This document shows positions 25,193 through 35,399 of a stretch of 64,000 bases of DNA, in pieces. Source of the DNA: CAZHCG01 sp046484285 (lineage in GTDB: Bacteria > Myxococcota_A > Polyangia > JAAYKL01); the NCBI GenBank assembly GCA_046484285.1, contig JAWOBP010000186.1, forward strand, positions 53,434-117,433, read 5' to 3'. The position numbers were made by a program, and so were the translations under genes. The notes below the pieces were generated by a model that was given only the letters and a program-made list of their open reading frames with translations, had not been told where the DNA came from and did not search any database. Numbering within the stretch: the stretch's first letter is position 1; each line of letters opens with the position of its first letter.

Positions 25193-26701
25193 ATGCAGCT
25201 TCGAGCGGAAGAGATCAGCAGCATCATCAAGCAGCAGATCGAGCAGTACGACCGCAAGGTCGAGGTCATGGAGACCGGCACGATCCTGACCGTCGGAGAC
25301 GGCATCGCGAGAGTCTACGGGCTCGACGGAGCGATGGCCGGCGAGCTGCTGGAGTTTCCCCACGGCGTGATGGGGATGGTGCTCAACCTCGAGGAGGACA
25401 ACGTCGGCGTGGTGCTGTTCGGCGAGGACGACGAGTTGCGCGAGGGGGATCTCGTCAAGCGGACCGGCCGCATCGCGGACGCGCCGGTGGGCGATGCGCT
25501 GCTCGGACGAGTGATCGACTCGCTGGGCCACCCGCTGGACGGCAAGGGTCCGATCGAGACCGACGAGCGCCGCCGAATCGAGATCAAGGCGCCGGGGATC
25601 GTCCAGCGACAGCCGGTGCACGAGCCGTTGCAGACCGGGATCAAGGCGATCGACGCGATGATTCCGATCGGCCGCGGCCAGCGAGAGCTGATCCTGGGCG
25701 ACCGCGGCACGGGCAAGACCGCGATCGCGATCGACGCGATCATCAACCAGAAGGATACCGGCGTCTACTGCATCTACGTGGCGATCGGGCAGAAGCAGTC
25801 CACCGTCGCACAGGTCGTGGGCCGGCTCGAGTCCGAGGGTGCGATGGAGTACACCACTGTGGTCTCGGCCACCGCGGCGGACCCGGCCCCGCTGCAGTTC
25901 CTGGCGCCGTACGCCGGGGCGACGATCGGGGAGCATTACCGCGACAGCGGCAAGCACGCGCTGGTGGTCTACGACGATCTCTCCAAGCAGGCGGTCGCCT
26001 ATCGCCAGCTCTCGCTGCTGCTGCGCAGGCCGCCGGGGCGCGAGGCCTTCCCGGGCGACGTGTTCAACCTGCACAGCCGGCTGTTGGAGCGCGCGGCCAA
26101 GATGCACGACGACCAGGGCGGCGGTTCGCTGACCGCGCTGCCGATCATCGAGACGCAGGCCGGGGACGTGTCGGCGTACATTCCGACCAATGTAATCTCG
26201 ATTACCGACGGCCAGATCTATCTCGAGCCCGACCTCTTCTTCGCCGGCCAGCGGCCCGCGATCAACGTTGGCATCTCGGTCTCGCGAGTGGGAGGCAACG
26301 CCCAGATCAAGGCGATGAAGAAGATCGCCGGTCCGCTGCGGCTCGACATGGCGCGCTACCGCGAGATGAAGGCGTTCGCGCAGTTCGCCTCCGATCTGGA
26401 CGCGGCCACGCGCTCCCAGCTCGATCGCGGGCAGCGGCTTGAGGAGCTGCTCAAGCAGGGCCAGTACCAGCCCCTGTCGGTCAGCTTCCAGATCCTGTCG
26501 ATCTACGCCGGGATCAACGGCTATCTCGACGAGGTGCCGGTTGACCAGGTGCCGCGCTGGGAGCAGGAGCTGCGCGAGCATGTACGCGCCAGGCACGAGG
26601 ACTTGCTGAAGCTGATCTTCGAGCGCAAGGTGCTCGACGACGAGCTGGAGTCCGCGATGAAGAAGGTGCTGGACGGCTTCGCCGAGGTTTTCGAGGCCTA
26701 G
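25193..26701 (+). CDS. atpA: ATP synthase F1 subunit alpha
   Basis: A 502-residue non-catalytic nucleotide-binding subunit. The Walker A loop GDRGTGKT lies near residue 170, preceded by AIDAMIPIGRGQRELI; the VYCIYVAIGQK and ALVVYDDLSKQAVAYRQ segments and the C-terminal helical domain follow. Length is normal. It lies 65 bases after atpH. It forms the alternating ring with beta. Confidence 0.98.
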   Translation: MQLRAEEISSIIKQQIEQYDRKVEVMETGTILTVGDGIARVYGLDGAMAGELLEFPHGVMGMVLNLEEDNVGVVLFGEDDELREGDLVKRTGRIADAPVGDALLGRVIDSLGHPLDGKGPIETDERRRIEIKAPGIVQRQPVHEPLQTGIKAIDAMIPIGRGQRELILGDRGTGKTAIAIDAIINQKDTGVYCIYVAIGQKQSTVAQVVGRLESEGAMEYTTVVSATAADPAPLQFLAPYAGATIGEHYRDSGKHALVVYDDLSKQAVAYRQLSLLLRRPPGREAFPGDVFNLHSRLLERAAKMHDDQGGGSLTALPIIETQAGDVSAYIPTNVISITDGQIYLEPDLFFAGQRPAINVGISVSRVGGNAQIKAMKKIAGPLRLDMARYREMKAFAQFASDLDAATRSQLDRGQRLEELLKQGQYQPLSVSFQILSIYAGINGYLDEVPVDQVPRWEQELREHVRARHEDLLKLIFERKVLDDELESAMKKVLDGFAEVFEA

Positions 26702-26713
26702 CGGGAGCGATAG

Positions 26714-27586
26714 ATGGCGACGCTCAAGGATATTCGGCGGCGGATCGGAAGTGTTTCGGGCACGCAGAAGATCACTCGCGCGATGAAGATGGTCGCCGCG
26801 GCCAAGCTGCGCAAGGCCCAGGAGCGGGCCGAGAGCTTCCGCGACTACGCCGAGCTGACCTCCTCGATCCTGGCAGAGGTCGCCGAGGGCGCGGGCGACG
26901 AGGATCACCCGCTGCTGGAGAGGCGCGAGCAACGGCGCGCGCTGATAGTGGTGATCGGATCGAATCGGGGACTGTGCGGAGGATTCAACTCCAACCTCTG
27001 CCGGCGCGTGCTCGATGAGATCGAGGCGCGGGAGACGCCGGTCGAGCTGGCGATCATCGGGCGCAAGCCGCTCGATTTCTTCCGTCACCGCGACGCCGAG
27101 ATCCGCCGCGTGTTTCAGGACGTATATGATCGTTCGGCGCACGAGGCCGCTTTGGATATCGCCGCCGAGCTGGCGCGCGAGTACCGCGACGGCGAGCTGG
27201 ATCGGATCGATCTGGCGTTCAACGAGATGCTCTCGATGGTGAGCCAGAAGCCGACCATCGACCAGCTGCTGCCCGTCTCGCTGCCGGAAAAGCGCGAGTC
27301 GGACGACGAGGCGCGGATCGGACCGGCTGGTTTCGTCTTCGAGCCGCGGCGCATCGAGCTGCTGGGAAGGCTGCTGCCGCTCTACACCGAGGTGCAGGTC
27401 GGGCGGGCGATCCTCGAATCGATCGCAGCGGAGCAGGCGGCGCGGATGACGGCGATGGATAACGCGACCAACAATGCCGAGGACATGATCGACTCCCTCA
27501 CCTTGCAGTACAACCGGGCGAGGCAGGCGGAGATCACCACGGAGCTGATGGATATCGTCGGAGGCGCGGAGGCGCTTTCCGACTAG
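26714..27586 (+). CDS. atpG: ATP synthase F1 subunit gamma
   Basis: A 290-residue central-shaft subunit. The N-terminal helix carries IRRRIGSVSGTQKITRAMKM and the C-terminal helix AMDNATNNAEDMI ... YNRARQAEITTEL, the two helices that form the rotor coiled coil, with a Rossmann-like middle (NRGLCGGFNSN). It starts 12 bases after atpA. Confidence 0.97.
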   Translation: MATLKDIRRRIGSVSGTQKITRAMKMVAAAKLRKAQERAESFRDYAELTSSILAEVAEGAGDEDHPLLERREQRRALIVVIGSNRGLCGGFNSNLCRRVLDEIEARETPVELAIIGRKPLDFFRHRDAEIRRVFQDVYDRSAHEAALDIAAELAREYRDGELDRIDLAFNEMLSMVSQKPTIDQLLPVSLPEKRESDDEARIGPAGFVFEPRRIELLGRLLPLYTEVQVGRAILESIAAEQAARMTAMDNATNNAEDMIDSLTLQYNRARQAEITTELMDIVGGAEALSD

Positions 27587-27604
27587 CCTCGAGACGGAGA
27601 TCAC

Positions 27605-29056
<1,452 letters not shown>

Positions 29057-29467
29057 ATGGCTGGCGAGGAGCTGAGGCTGCGGCTGGTGACCCCGGACGG
29101 AGGCGCCTTCGACGAGCAGGTGCTGTCGGTGACGGCTCGCTCCGAAGTAGGTGAGCTGTGCGTGCTGCCGCAGCACCGTCCGATCCTCGCGGCGCTGTGT
29201 GCCGGTCGGCTGGTGGCCGAGCGCGCCGGAGGAGAGCCCCAGGTGTTCGCCACGGACAGCGGTTTTCTCGAGGGAGGACCCGACCACGTCAACGTGATCG
29301 CGCGCCGCTGCGAGGCGGCCTCCGAGCTGGACGCGGACGAGATGGGATCCGAAGTAAAGCGTCTCGAGAAGCGGCTGGCCGAGCTCGAAGAGGACGACCC
29401 GGATCGGGAGCGCGCGGCCGAGGATCTGGCGTGGGCGCGGGCCCGTCTCGATGTGGCCCGGCGGTAG
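29057..29467 (+). CDS. atpC: ATP synthase F1 subunit epsilon
   Basis: A 136-residue regulatory shaft subunit: N-terminal beta sandwich (VTPDGGAFDEQVLSVTARSEVGELCVLPQHRPILAAL) and a C-terminal two-helix arm rich in Arg and Glu. It begins at the base after the atpD stop, so it is tightly coupled. It is the last gene of the operon. Confidence 0.95.
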   Translation: MAGEELRLRLVTPDGGAFDEQVLSVTARSEVGELCVLPQHRPILAALCAGRLVAERAGGEPQVFATDSGFLEGGPDHVNVIARRCEAASELDADEMGSEVKRLEKRLAELEEDDPDRERAAEDLAWARARLDVARR

Positions 29468-29522
29468 CCGCGGCCGCGCTCAGAATATATTGTGTCGTCG
29501 GAACGTCTTCGGTAAGGACGAG

Positions 29523-30419
29523 ATGCTTTTTACCGCAGAACGAAAGCGATTTTTTCCCGTTGCTCGTCGCGCCGGCCTGGCGCTGGCGACGGCGGTTCTG
29601 CTGGCGCTGGCGGGGCTGGCCTGGCCGCCCGACGCCCAGGGACGCAAGCCTCGGAAGACCCACGTGGTCGAGCCGGGAGAATCGGTGGCCGCGATCGCCG
29701 ACTTCTACGGTGTCTCGCAGCGCGATCTGCGCGAGCTGAACGGCCTGCGGAAGGGCAAGCCGCTACGCGTCGGTCGCGAGTTGAAGATTCCCAACGTGCT
29801 GCGCGTGACGGGCCGCAGGTACGTGGTCGAGAAGGGCGACACGCTGGCGTCGATCGCGGAGCGGTTCGGCAGCACCGCCAGCGAGGTGGCCCGCGCCAAC
29901 AAGATCGACGACGGCCGCAGCCTGCAAGTGGGCAGGACGTTGGTGATCCCGGACGGCAAAAGCTCGGCCAAAAGAATCGATCACCGAAAGAGGGAGATCG
30001 AGCCGATCACATTCCTCAGGGTCAGGACGGGAGAGCGGGCGCGGCTGAGGCTCTACTCGCGGCGGGGCCAGGTCAACAAGTGGAGCGTGATGCGCCTCTC
30101 GCGGCTCTGCCGCGACAAGAAGGACGGCGCGGTCAAGCGGCTCCACTTCAGGCTGGTCAAGATGATCCAGCTGGTGGCCGAGGAGTTTCCGGACAAACCG
30201 GTCGAGATCATCTCCGGCTACCGGGCGCACCAGGTGGGGGGCAACGAGTCCCAGCACGCCTTCGGACGCGCGCTCGACTTCCGGATTCCCGGAGTGCCGT
30301 GCCGCCGGATCTGGCGCTTTTGCAAATCGCTGCCGCGCTCGGGCTGCGGCTACTACCCCAACGACGGCTTCGTGCACATGGACGCGAGAGAAAAGAGCGC
30401 CAGCTGGGTGGAGAGATAG
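29523..30419 (+). CDS. Secreted LysM protein with M15/DUF882-type peptidase domain
   Basis: A 298-residue exported protein: signal peptide ending near AQG, two LysM modules (about residues 40-85 and 93-138, each with VEPGES or VEKGDT and a L-IP end) that bind peptidoglycan, then a DUF882/YcbK-like domain of the M15 metallopeptidase group. Zn-ligand candidates are visible in SQHAFGRALDF (His and Asp) and FVHMD (His), with GYRAH before them. It probably trims cell-wall peptides. ATG 29523 follows AAGGA and a TATATT element in the gap after atpC. Confidence 0.87.
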   Translation: MLFTAERKRFFPVARRAGLALATAVLLALAGLAWPPDAQGRKPRKTHVVEPGESVAAIADFYGVSQRDLRELNGLRKGKPLRVGRELKIPNVLRVTGRRYVVEKGDTLASIAERFGSTASEVARANKIDDGRSLQVGRTLVIPDGKSSAKRIDHRKREIEPITFLRVRTGERARLRLYSRRGQVNKWSVMRLSRLCRDKKDGAVKRLHFRLVKMIQLVAEEFPDKPVEIISGYRAHQVGGNESQHAFGRALDFRIPGVPCRRIWRFCKSLPRSGCGYYPNDGFVHMDAREKSASWVER

Positions 30420-30566
30420 GCGGCGCCGGCCGAGATCGGGGCTCGGTCACGAAAGACGCGATTCGCGGTTGGTCGCCTGGCAATTCGGAAGTGTCGTTTC
30501 CAATCTGCCAGGTCGTGTTGCTCGATATTCCGGTGTCGGTTATCAGGTGTTCGGGATTGGCGTCTC

Positions 30567-31037
30567 TCAGAACGAGCCGATGGCTCCGACGAGCGGGGTC
30601 GCTCGGTGCTCGACCGGATCGATGTCGATGAAGACCATCGGCATCGCTTCGATCCCGGCGACCTGGTCGGCGTAGGCCGCTGATCGCATCAGCTTCTCGT
30701 CCCATTTGCGCCTGACCGCCATCAGGTTCACCACCTCCAGGATGCACCCGATTCCGGCAGTGGAGACCGCGGCGATCATCAGTCCCACGTGATCGAGGTC
30801 CGCCGGGATCCCAAACCCCATCGCGGTTCCGAAGCAGACCACGGACAGCGCGGAGAGGGTCCAGGCCGCGCCCATGTTTCCGTCCGGCGAGAAACCGGCC
30901 CGCTCGTACGCCTTGTGCCTCACGGTGAAGAAGGTGGATCCCAGCACACCGCCGATCGCCATCAGGCCGCTGCCTCCCAGGGCCAGCCCCTGTCCGAGCC
31001 AGATGTCGTCCAGGGTCGGCCCCAGCAATCCTCCCAA
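30567..31037 (-). pseudogene. Membrane protein with 5' end lost at a REP-like repeat
   Basis: A 156-codon frame with three hydrophobic segments (GGSGLMAIGGVLGSTFF, WTLSALSVVCFGTAMGF, VGLMIAAVSTAGIGCILEV) and a C-terminal hydrophilic tail. The first possible start is a TTG at 31037 without ribosome site. The frame stays open upstream through hydrophobic codons (LALFLL) into a repeat that begins at 31050 and is also found at 63595, where no related gene follows. This suggests the original 5' end was replaced by repeat DNA. No family is recognised. A short functional protein from the TTG cannot be excluded. Confidence 0.45.
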
Positions 31038-31049
31038 CAGGAACAGGGC

Positions 31050-31290
31050 CAGGCCTCCAAGATCGGGTAGAGCCTCCGCAGCTTGACCCGTGCGTCTACA
31101 AACTGAAGACCCTGAAGCGCGGGTGTCAGACCCACTGAAGCGCGGGTGTCAGACCCACTGAAGCGCGGACCCTGAAGCGCGGGTGTCAGACCCACTGAAG
31201 CGCGGGTGTCAGACCCACTGAAGCGCGGCGGGGGTAGATAATCAGTTGGTTGGAAAGTTCCGTTCCCGGCGGTTTTTCGCGCTGGGTCCA
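31050..31290. repeat. REP-like hairpin cluster, orphan copy
   Basis: About 240 bases shared with 63595-63810. It starts with a 55-base block beginning CAGGCCTCCAAGATC, then several GCGCGGGTGTCAGACCCACTGAA units, one of them separated by GGACCCTGAAGC, and ends with the TTGGAAAGTTCCGTTC and CGGTTTTTCGCGC blocks. In this copy the hairpin arms are imperfect (GCGGGT with ACCCAC). No transposase gene follows. Confidence 0.75.
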
Positions 31291-31502
31291 ACCGGGAGTT
31301 TTCCGAAATGATTCACCTGGAGAGGAGCCTCCTTCGGGAAAGAATCCTTGGTGCGCCGCTCCCTGTCGAGATCACAGATGTGATCCCGGCCGGGAGGATG
31401 GGACCGCTCAGATTTCCCGGGTGTCGCGGCCCGGCGAGGATTTTTGGTCGGATGTCGGTCGTGTTGCCGCTCGGAGAGAGGCGACCTCGAGAGCAAAAAG
31501 CT
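31291..31502. other. Intergenic remainder after the repeat
   Basis: No gene was recognised. It holds a GAGGAGCCTCCTTC palindrome near 31325. Beside the stop codon of the TPR gene is an AGAGC-AAAAA-GCTCT inverted repeat (about 31491-31505), which could end that minus-strand transcript weakly. Confidence 0.4.
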
Positions 31503-32261
31503 CTATCGGTAGCCGCTCTTCAGGGCCTCGGCCAGGGCGATCCCTTCGTCCAGGCAGCGGGCCACGGTCTGGAACGGGTCGAGGCGCGCTCCGTCGTTTC
31601 GTATCACGGCCGAGTCCTCCAGCGCCAGATTGACCTCGAAGCGGGCTCCCCTGTGCTCCTCGCCGAAGGCGATCAGCAAGGCGATCTCGTCCAGGGCGGC
31701 CCTCGCTCGGTCGGGTTCGGCGCGCATCCAGTCGTCCAGCACATCGGGGTCGGGCGGCAGCCCGGCCGGGCGGCCTCGCGGCGGCAGGGGGCGCTCGGCC
31801 AGCTCCCGGGCTCGCTCGGCCAGCTCGCGGGTCCTCTCTTTGGAGTCGACTTTCTCCAGCAGGACTCTGATCTGCGCTCCCTTGGCCCGCGACTGCTCGT
31901 CCTCTTTCTCCTCGAGCCGCTCGAGCCACTCCCGGGCCTCGCCGAGGCGCCCGCGGCGCCCGCACAGCACGGCCAGCTCCAGGTCGGCGCGGCCGCTCTC
32001 CCGGTCGGAGAGCACCGCCAGCTTCAGCGACTGCTCGGCCTCGTCGAGGCGGCCCAGCGCGATCAGCACCCGCCCGCGGGTGAACGCCCAGAAGGGCAGC
32101 AGCGACTCGTGCATGCTGCGCCCCACGCGCGCCAGCAGTTCCAGCGACTCCTCGGCGCGGCCGGCGTCCAGCAGCTCTCCGGCTTGGCCGATTCGTTTCA
32201 CCGCGCGAAAACGGCGGAAGTAGATCAGCCGGACCAGCGCCTCTACGAGTTTCCAGAACAC
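31503..32261 (-). CDS. TPR-like helical repeat protein downstream of recA
   Basis: A 252-residue protein starting with GTG seven bases after the recA stop. Residues 20-140 form helical hairpins with TPR character (AGRAEESLELLARVGRS, LGRLDEAEQSLKLAV, GRLGEAREWLERL), followed by a charged helical region. A N-terminal hydrophobic helix (VEALVRLIYFRRF) could touch the membrane. No specific family is recognised. The close spacing suggests co-transcription with recA. Confidence 0.65.
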   Translation of the reverse strand: MFWKLVEALVRLIYFRRFRAVKRIGQAGELLDAGRAEESLELLARVGRSMHESLLPFWAFTRGRVLIALGRLDEAEQSLKLAVLSDRESGRADLELAVLCGRRGRLGEAREWLERLEEKEDEQSRAKGAQIRVLLEKVDSKERTRELAERARELAERPLPPRGRPAGLPPDPDVLDDWMRAEPDRARAALDEIALLIAFGEEHRGARFEVNLALEDSAVIRNDGARLDPFQTVARCLDEGIALAEALKSGYR

Positions 32262-32268
32262 TTTTCGG

Positions 32269-33351
<1,083 letters not shown>

Positions 33352-33357
33352 CGTCGC

Positions 33358-34029
33358 TCACTCCTTTTCGCCCGCGTCGTCGGGCGCGGTCTCGTTCTCG
33401 CCGTCGGCCTCGGGGCCCGTCTCTTCGTCATCGAACCTCAACCCGCCACGGGGATGGCCCCGCAGCCGCAGGCGCCACAGCGCCCGGTAGTCGGCTCCGT
33501 CGGTGTGCAGGTCGCTGCGGTAGCAGACCAGCTCGCGCACCAGGCTCGTGCCCGCCTCGGGCGGATCCATCTCCGCCAGCGCGGCCGCGCCGCCGGCGGA
33601 GCCCTTCTTGACCCGGCCCAGCGTGAGGTGCGAGTGGAACGGCCGGGGCTCGGACTCGAAGCCGATCTCGTCGAGCACCGCGGCGACGTCGTCGTGCAGC
33701 CCGCGCAACTCGTCCTCGGGCGTTTCGACCCCCAGCCAGATCACGCGCGGTCGCTCGATGTCGGGAAAGGCGCCCAGCCCGCTCGAGCGCATCTCGAAGG
33801 GAGGATGGCGCTCGGCGATCGGCTCCAGGGCGTCCTGGATCGAGCGGATCATCGGCTCGGTCAGCTGCCCCAGGAAACGTAGCGTGACGTGCAGGTTCTG
33901 GGGCGGAACCCAGCGCACGCGCAGGCCGGCCCGCTCGCTCTCGTCGCGCAGCGCGATCTGCGCGTCGGACAGGACGCGGGCCGTCTCCAGGCTCGGGTCG
34001 ACGGCCAGAAAGCAGCGAATCGTCTTCAT
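33358..34029 (-). CDS. thpR: RNA 2',3'-cyclic phosphodiesterase (ThpR/LigT)
   Basis: A 223-residue 2H phosphoesterase. The two catalytic HxTx-type motifs are HVTLRFLG (near residue 47) and HLTLGR in FHSHLTLGRVKKG (near residue 134). It starts MKTIRCFLAV as usual. The C-terminal 35 residues are an acidic extension. The ATG overlaps the pncC stop (ATGA). Members open 2',3'-cyclic phosphates; the physiological substrate is uncertain. Confidence 0.92.
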   Translation of the reverse strand: MKTIRCFLAVDPSLETARVLSDAQIALRDESERAGLRVRWVPPQNLHVTLRFLGQLTEPMIRSIQDALEPIAERHPPFEMRSSGLGAFPDIERPRVIWLGVETPEDELRGLHDDVAAVLDEIGFESEPRPFHSHLTLGRVKKGSAGGAAALAEMDPPEAGTSLVRELVCYRSDLHTDGADYRALWRLRLRGHPRGGLRFDDEETGPEADGENETAPDDAGEKE

Positions 34030-34538
34030 TGCGCCTCCAATGATTCCAGCGCCGCCTCCAGCGCGATCGCGGCCGAAGCCCGCTTGACCCCGGAGCGGCT
34101 CAGCCCGGAAAAGACGCGCCGCAGGCAGCGCGCGCCGTTCGGCAGGGTCACCGCGATGTAGACCAGGCCCACCGGCTTGTCCGCGCTGCCGCCGCCCGGA
34201 CCGGCGATGCCCGAGGTGGCCACCGCCAAGTCGGCGCCGAACAGCTCGCGGGCCCCGCGGGCCATCGCCAGTGCCACCTCCTCGCTGACCGCGCCGAGGC
34301 GCTCGATCAGCTCCGGGTCGACGCCCAGCAGCCGCGACTTGACCTCGTTGGCGTAGGCCACGGCACCACCGAGGAAGTAGTCGGACGACCCCGCGATCTC
34401 GGTGATCGCGTGCCCGATCAGGCCGCCGGTGCACGACTCGGCGCTGCAAGCGGTCGAGCCGCGAGAACGCAGCGCCTCGCCCAGTGCCGAGGCGCGCGAA
34501 ACGAGATCGTCGGCCGTGCCGGGGTCGTCGCTGCTCAT
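34026..34538 (-). CDS. pncC: Nicotinamide-nucleotide amidohydrolase (PncC / CinA C-terminal family)
   Basis: A 170-residue stand-alone CinA C-terminal domain that deamidates nicotinamide mononucleotide for NAD recycling. Motifs are SAESCTGGLIGHAIT with the catalytic Ser, SDYFLGGAVAYANEVK, and GIAGPGGGSADKPVGLVYIAV. The N-terminal CinA domain is absent. ATG 34538 gives the usual short N-terminus. It heads the pncC-thpR-recA set, a common bacterial neighbourhood. Confidence 0.92.
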   Translation of the reverse strand: MSSDDPGTADDLVSRASALGEALRSRGSTACSAESCTGGLIGHAITEIAGSSDYFLGGAVAYANEVKSRLLGVDPELIERLGAVSEEVALAMARGARELFGADLAVATSGIAGPGGGSADKPVGLVYIAVTLPNGARCLRRVFSGLSRSGVKRASAAIALEAALESLEAQ

Positions 34539-34789
34539 CGCGTCGTCGAGATCCAAGCGCCAATCCCGAGGCGGAAAACGGACCGCGCCGGGACAGGTGT
34601 TGTCGGTAGCGCAGGGGGGCGGCGATGTCAAAGAGGAATGAAGGCTCCGATCTGCGGCGAGGCCCTTCGAAGCCGCTCGGGGCCGAAGACAGTTCGTCTG
34701 CCGCCGCTGATGACGATGCAGGTCGCCTCGGGGTCGTAGCCAGGCGAGATCCCGGGGCTCGATGGTGGATTTTGGGTGCCTCACAGCGG

Positions 34790-34818
34790 TTGCGTCGCGG
34801 TTCTCGCTGTGGTATGGA
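34790..34818 (+). promoter_or_regulatory. Promoter TTGCGT-N17-TATGGA for the rimP-nusA-infB operon
   Basis: TTGCGT (34790-34795), a 17-base spacer and TATGGA (34813-34818) with an extended TGG. Transcription would start near 34825, giving a leader of about 83 bases. Confidence 0.55.
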
Positions 34819-34846
34819 GCCGATGTCTTTCGGGGTTGTTGTGGAA

Positions 34847-34877
34847 GGTGGACCCGGGTCGGGCCCGCCTTTTTTTT
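34847..34877 (+). terminator. Intrinsic terminator in the rimP operon leader (probable attenuator)
   Basis: The arms GGTGGACCCG and CGGGCCCGCC (34847-34856 with 34860-34869) form a 10-bp stem with one mismatch and one G-U pair around a three-base loop, followed directly by eight T (34870-34877). It lies between the promoter and the rimP start, so it would gate the whole operon. Confidence 0.65.
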
Positions 34878-34907
34878 GCGCAGCTTCCCTGGTTGCCGGG
34901 CGAGGTG

Positions 34908-35399
34908 ATGGCGGAGAAGACCCGATTGCACGAACTCGCCGAGCCGGTGGTACGGCGCCACGGGTGCGAGCTTGTTCTGCTGACTTTCCGCCGCGAGCGC
35001 TCGGGTTGGACGCTGCGCGCGATGATCGAGCGCAGCGGGGAATCGGGTGTCGATCACCGCGTCTGCTCCGAGATCAGCAGGGATCTGGGCGCCGTGCTGG
35101 ACGCCGAGGACGCGATCGGACGCGCCTACGTGCTCGAGGTCTCCTCGCCGGGGATCGAACGGCCGCTGGTCAGACCTGCTGACTACGAGCGCTTTCGCGG
35201 GCGCCGGGCCAGCATCAGGACGCGGCGTCCGCTCGAGGGCAGGAGGCGCTTTCGCGGAACGCTGCGGGGTCTCAGCCAGGGTGAGATCTCGCTGGAGACC
35301 GAGGACGGAGCTTCCGTGCGGATCGCGCCGGAGGATGTGGACAAGGCGAAGTTGATTTTCGAGCCCGACAGGGTCGGGAAACGATCAGGAGAACGATAA
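34908..35399 (+). CDS. rimP: Ribosome maturation factor RimP
   Basis: A 163-residue 30S assembly factor. RimP signatures are VLEVSSPGIERPLV in the N-terminal domain and a C-terminal SH3-like domain (RFRGTLRGLS, DVDKAKLIFEPD). ATG 34908 is chosen because the domain starts there. It is the first gene of the classic rimP-nusA-infB operon and its stop overlaps the nusA start by one base (TAATG). Confidence 0.93.
   Translation: MAEKTRLHELAEPVVRRHGCELVLLTFRRERSGWTLRAMIERSGESGVDHRVCSEISRDLGAVLDAEDAIGRAYVLEVSSPGIERPLVRPADYERFRGRRASIRTRRPLEGRRRFRGTLRGLSQGEISLETEDGASVRIAPEDVDKAKLIFEPDRVGKRSGER

Larger units (their letters stand above)
34539..34907. other. Divergent intergenic region with the rimP operon promoter and leader
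   Basis: No gene is seen in these 369 bases. They hold the plus-strand promoter and leader terminator described separately. The part next to pncC has no clear promoter. Confidence 0.6.

Noticed and set aside
31100..31240. CRISPR array
   Set aside because: The repeated units abut or differ by short pieces, with no unique spacers of constant length; they form REP-like hairpins and no cas genes are present.
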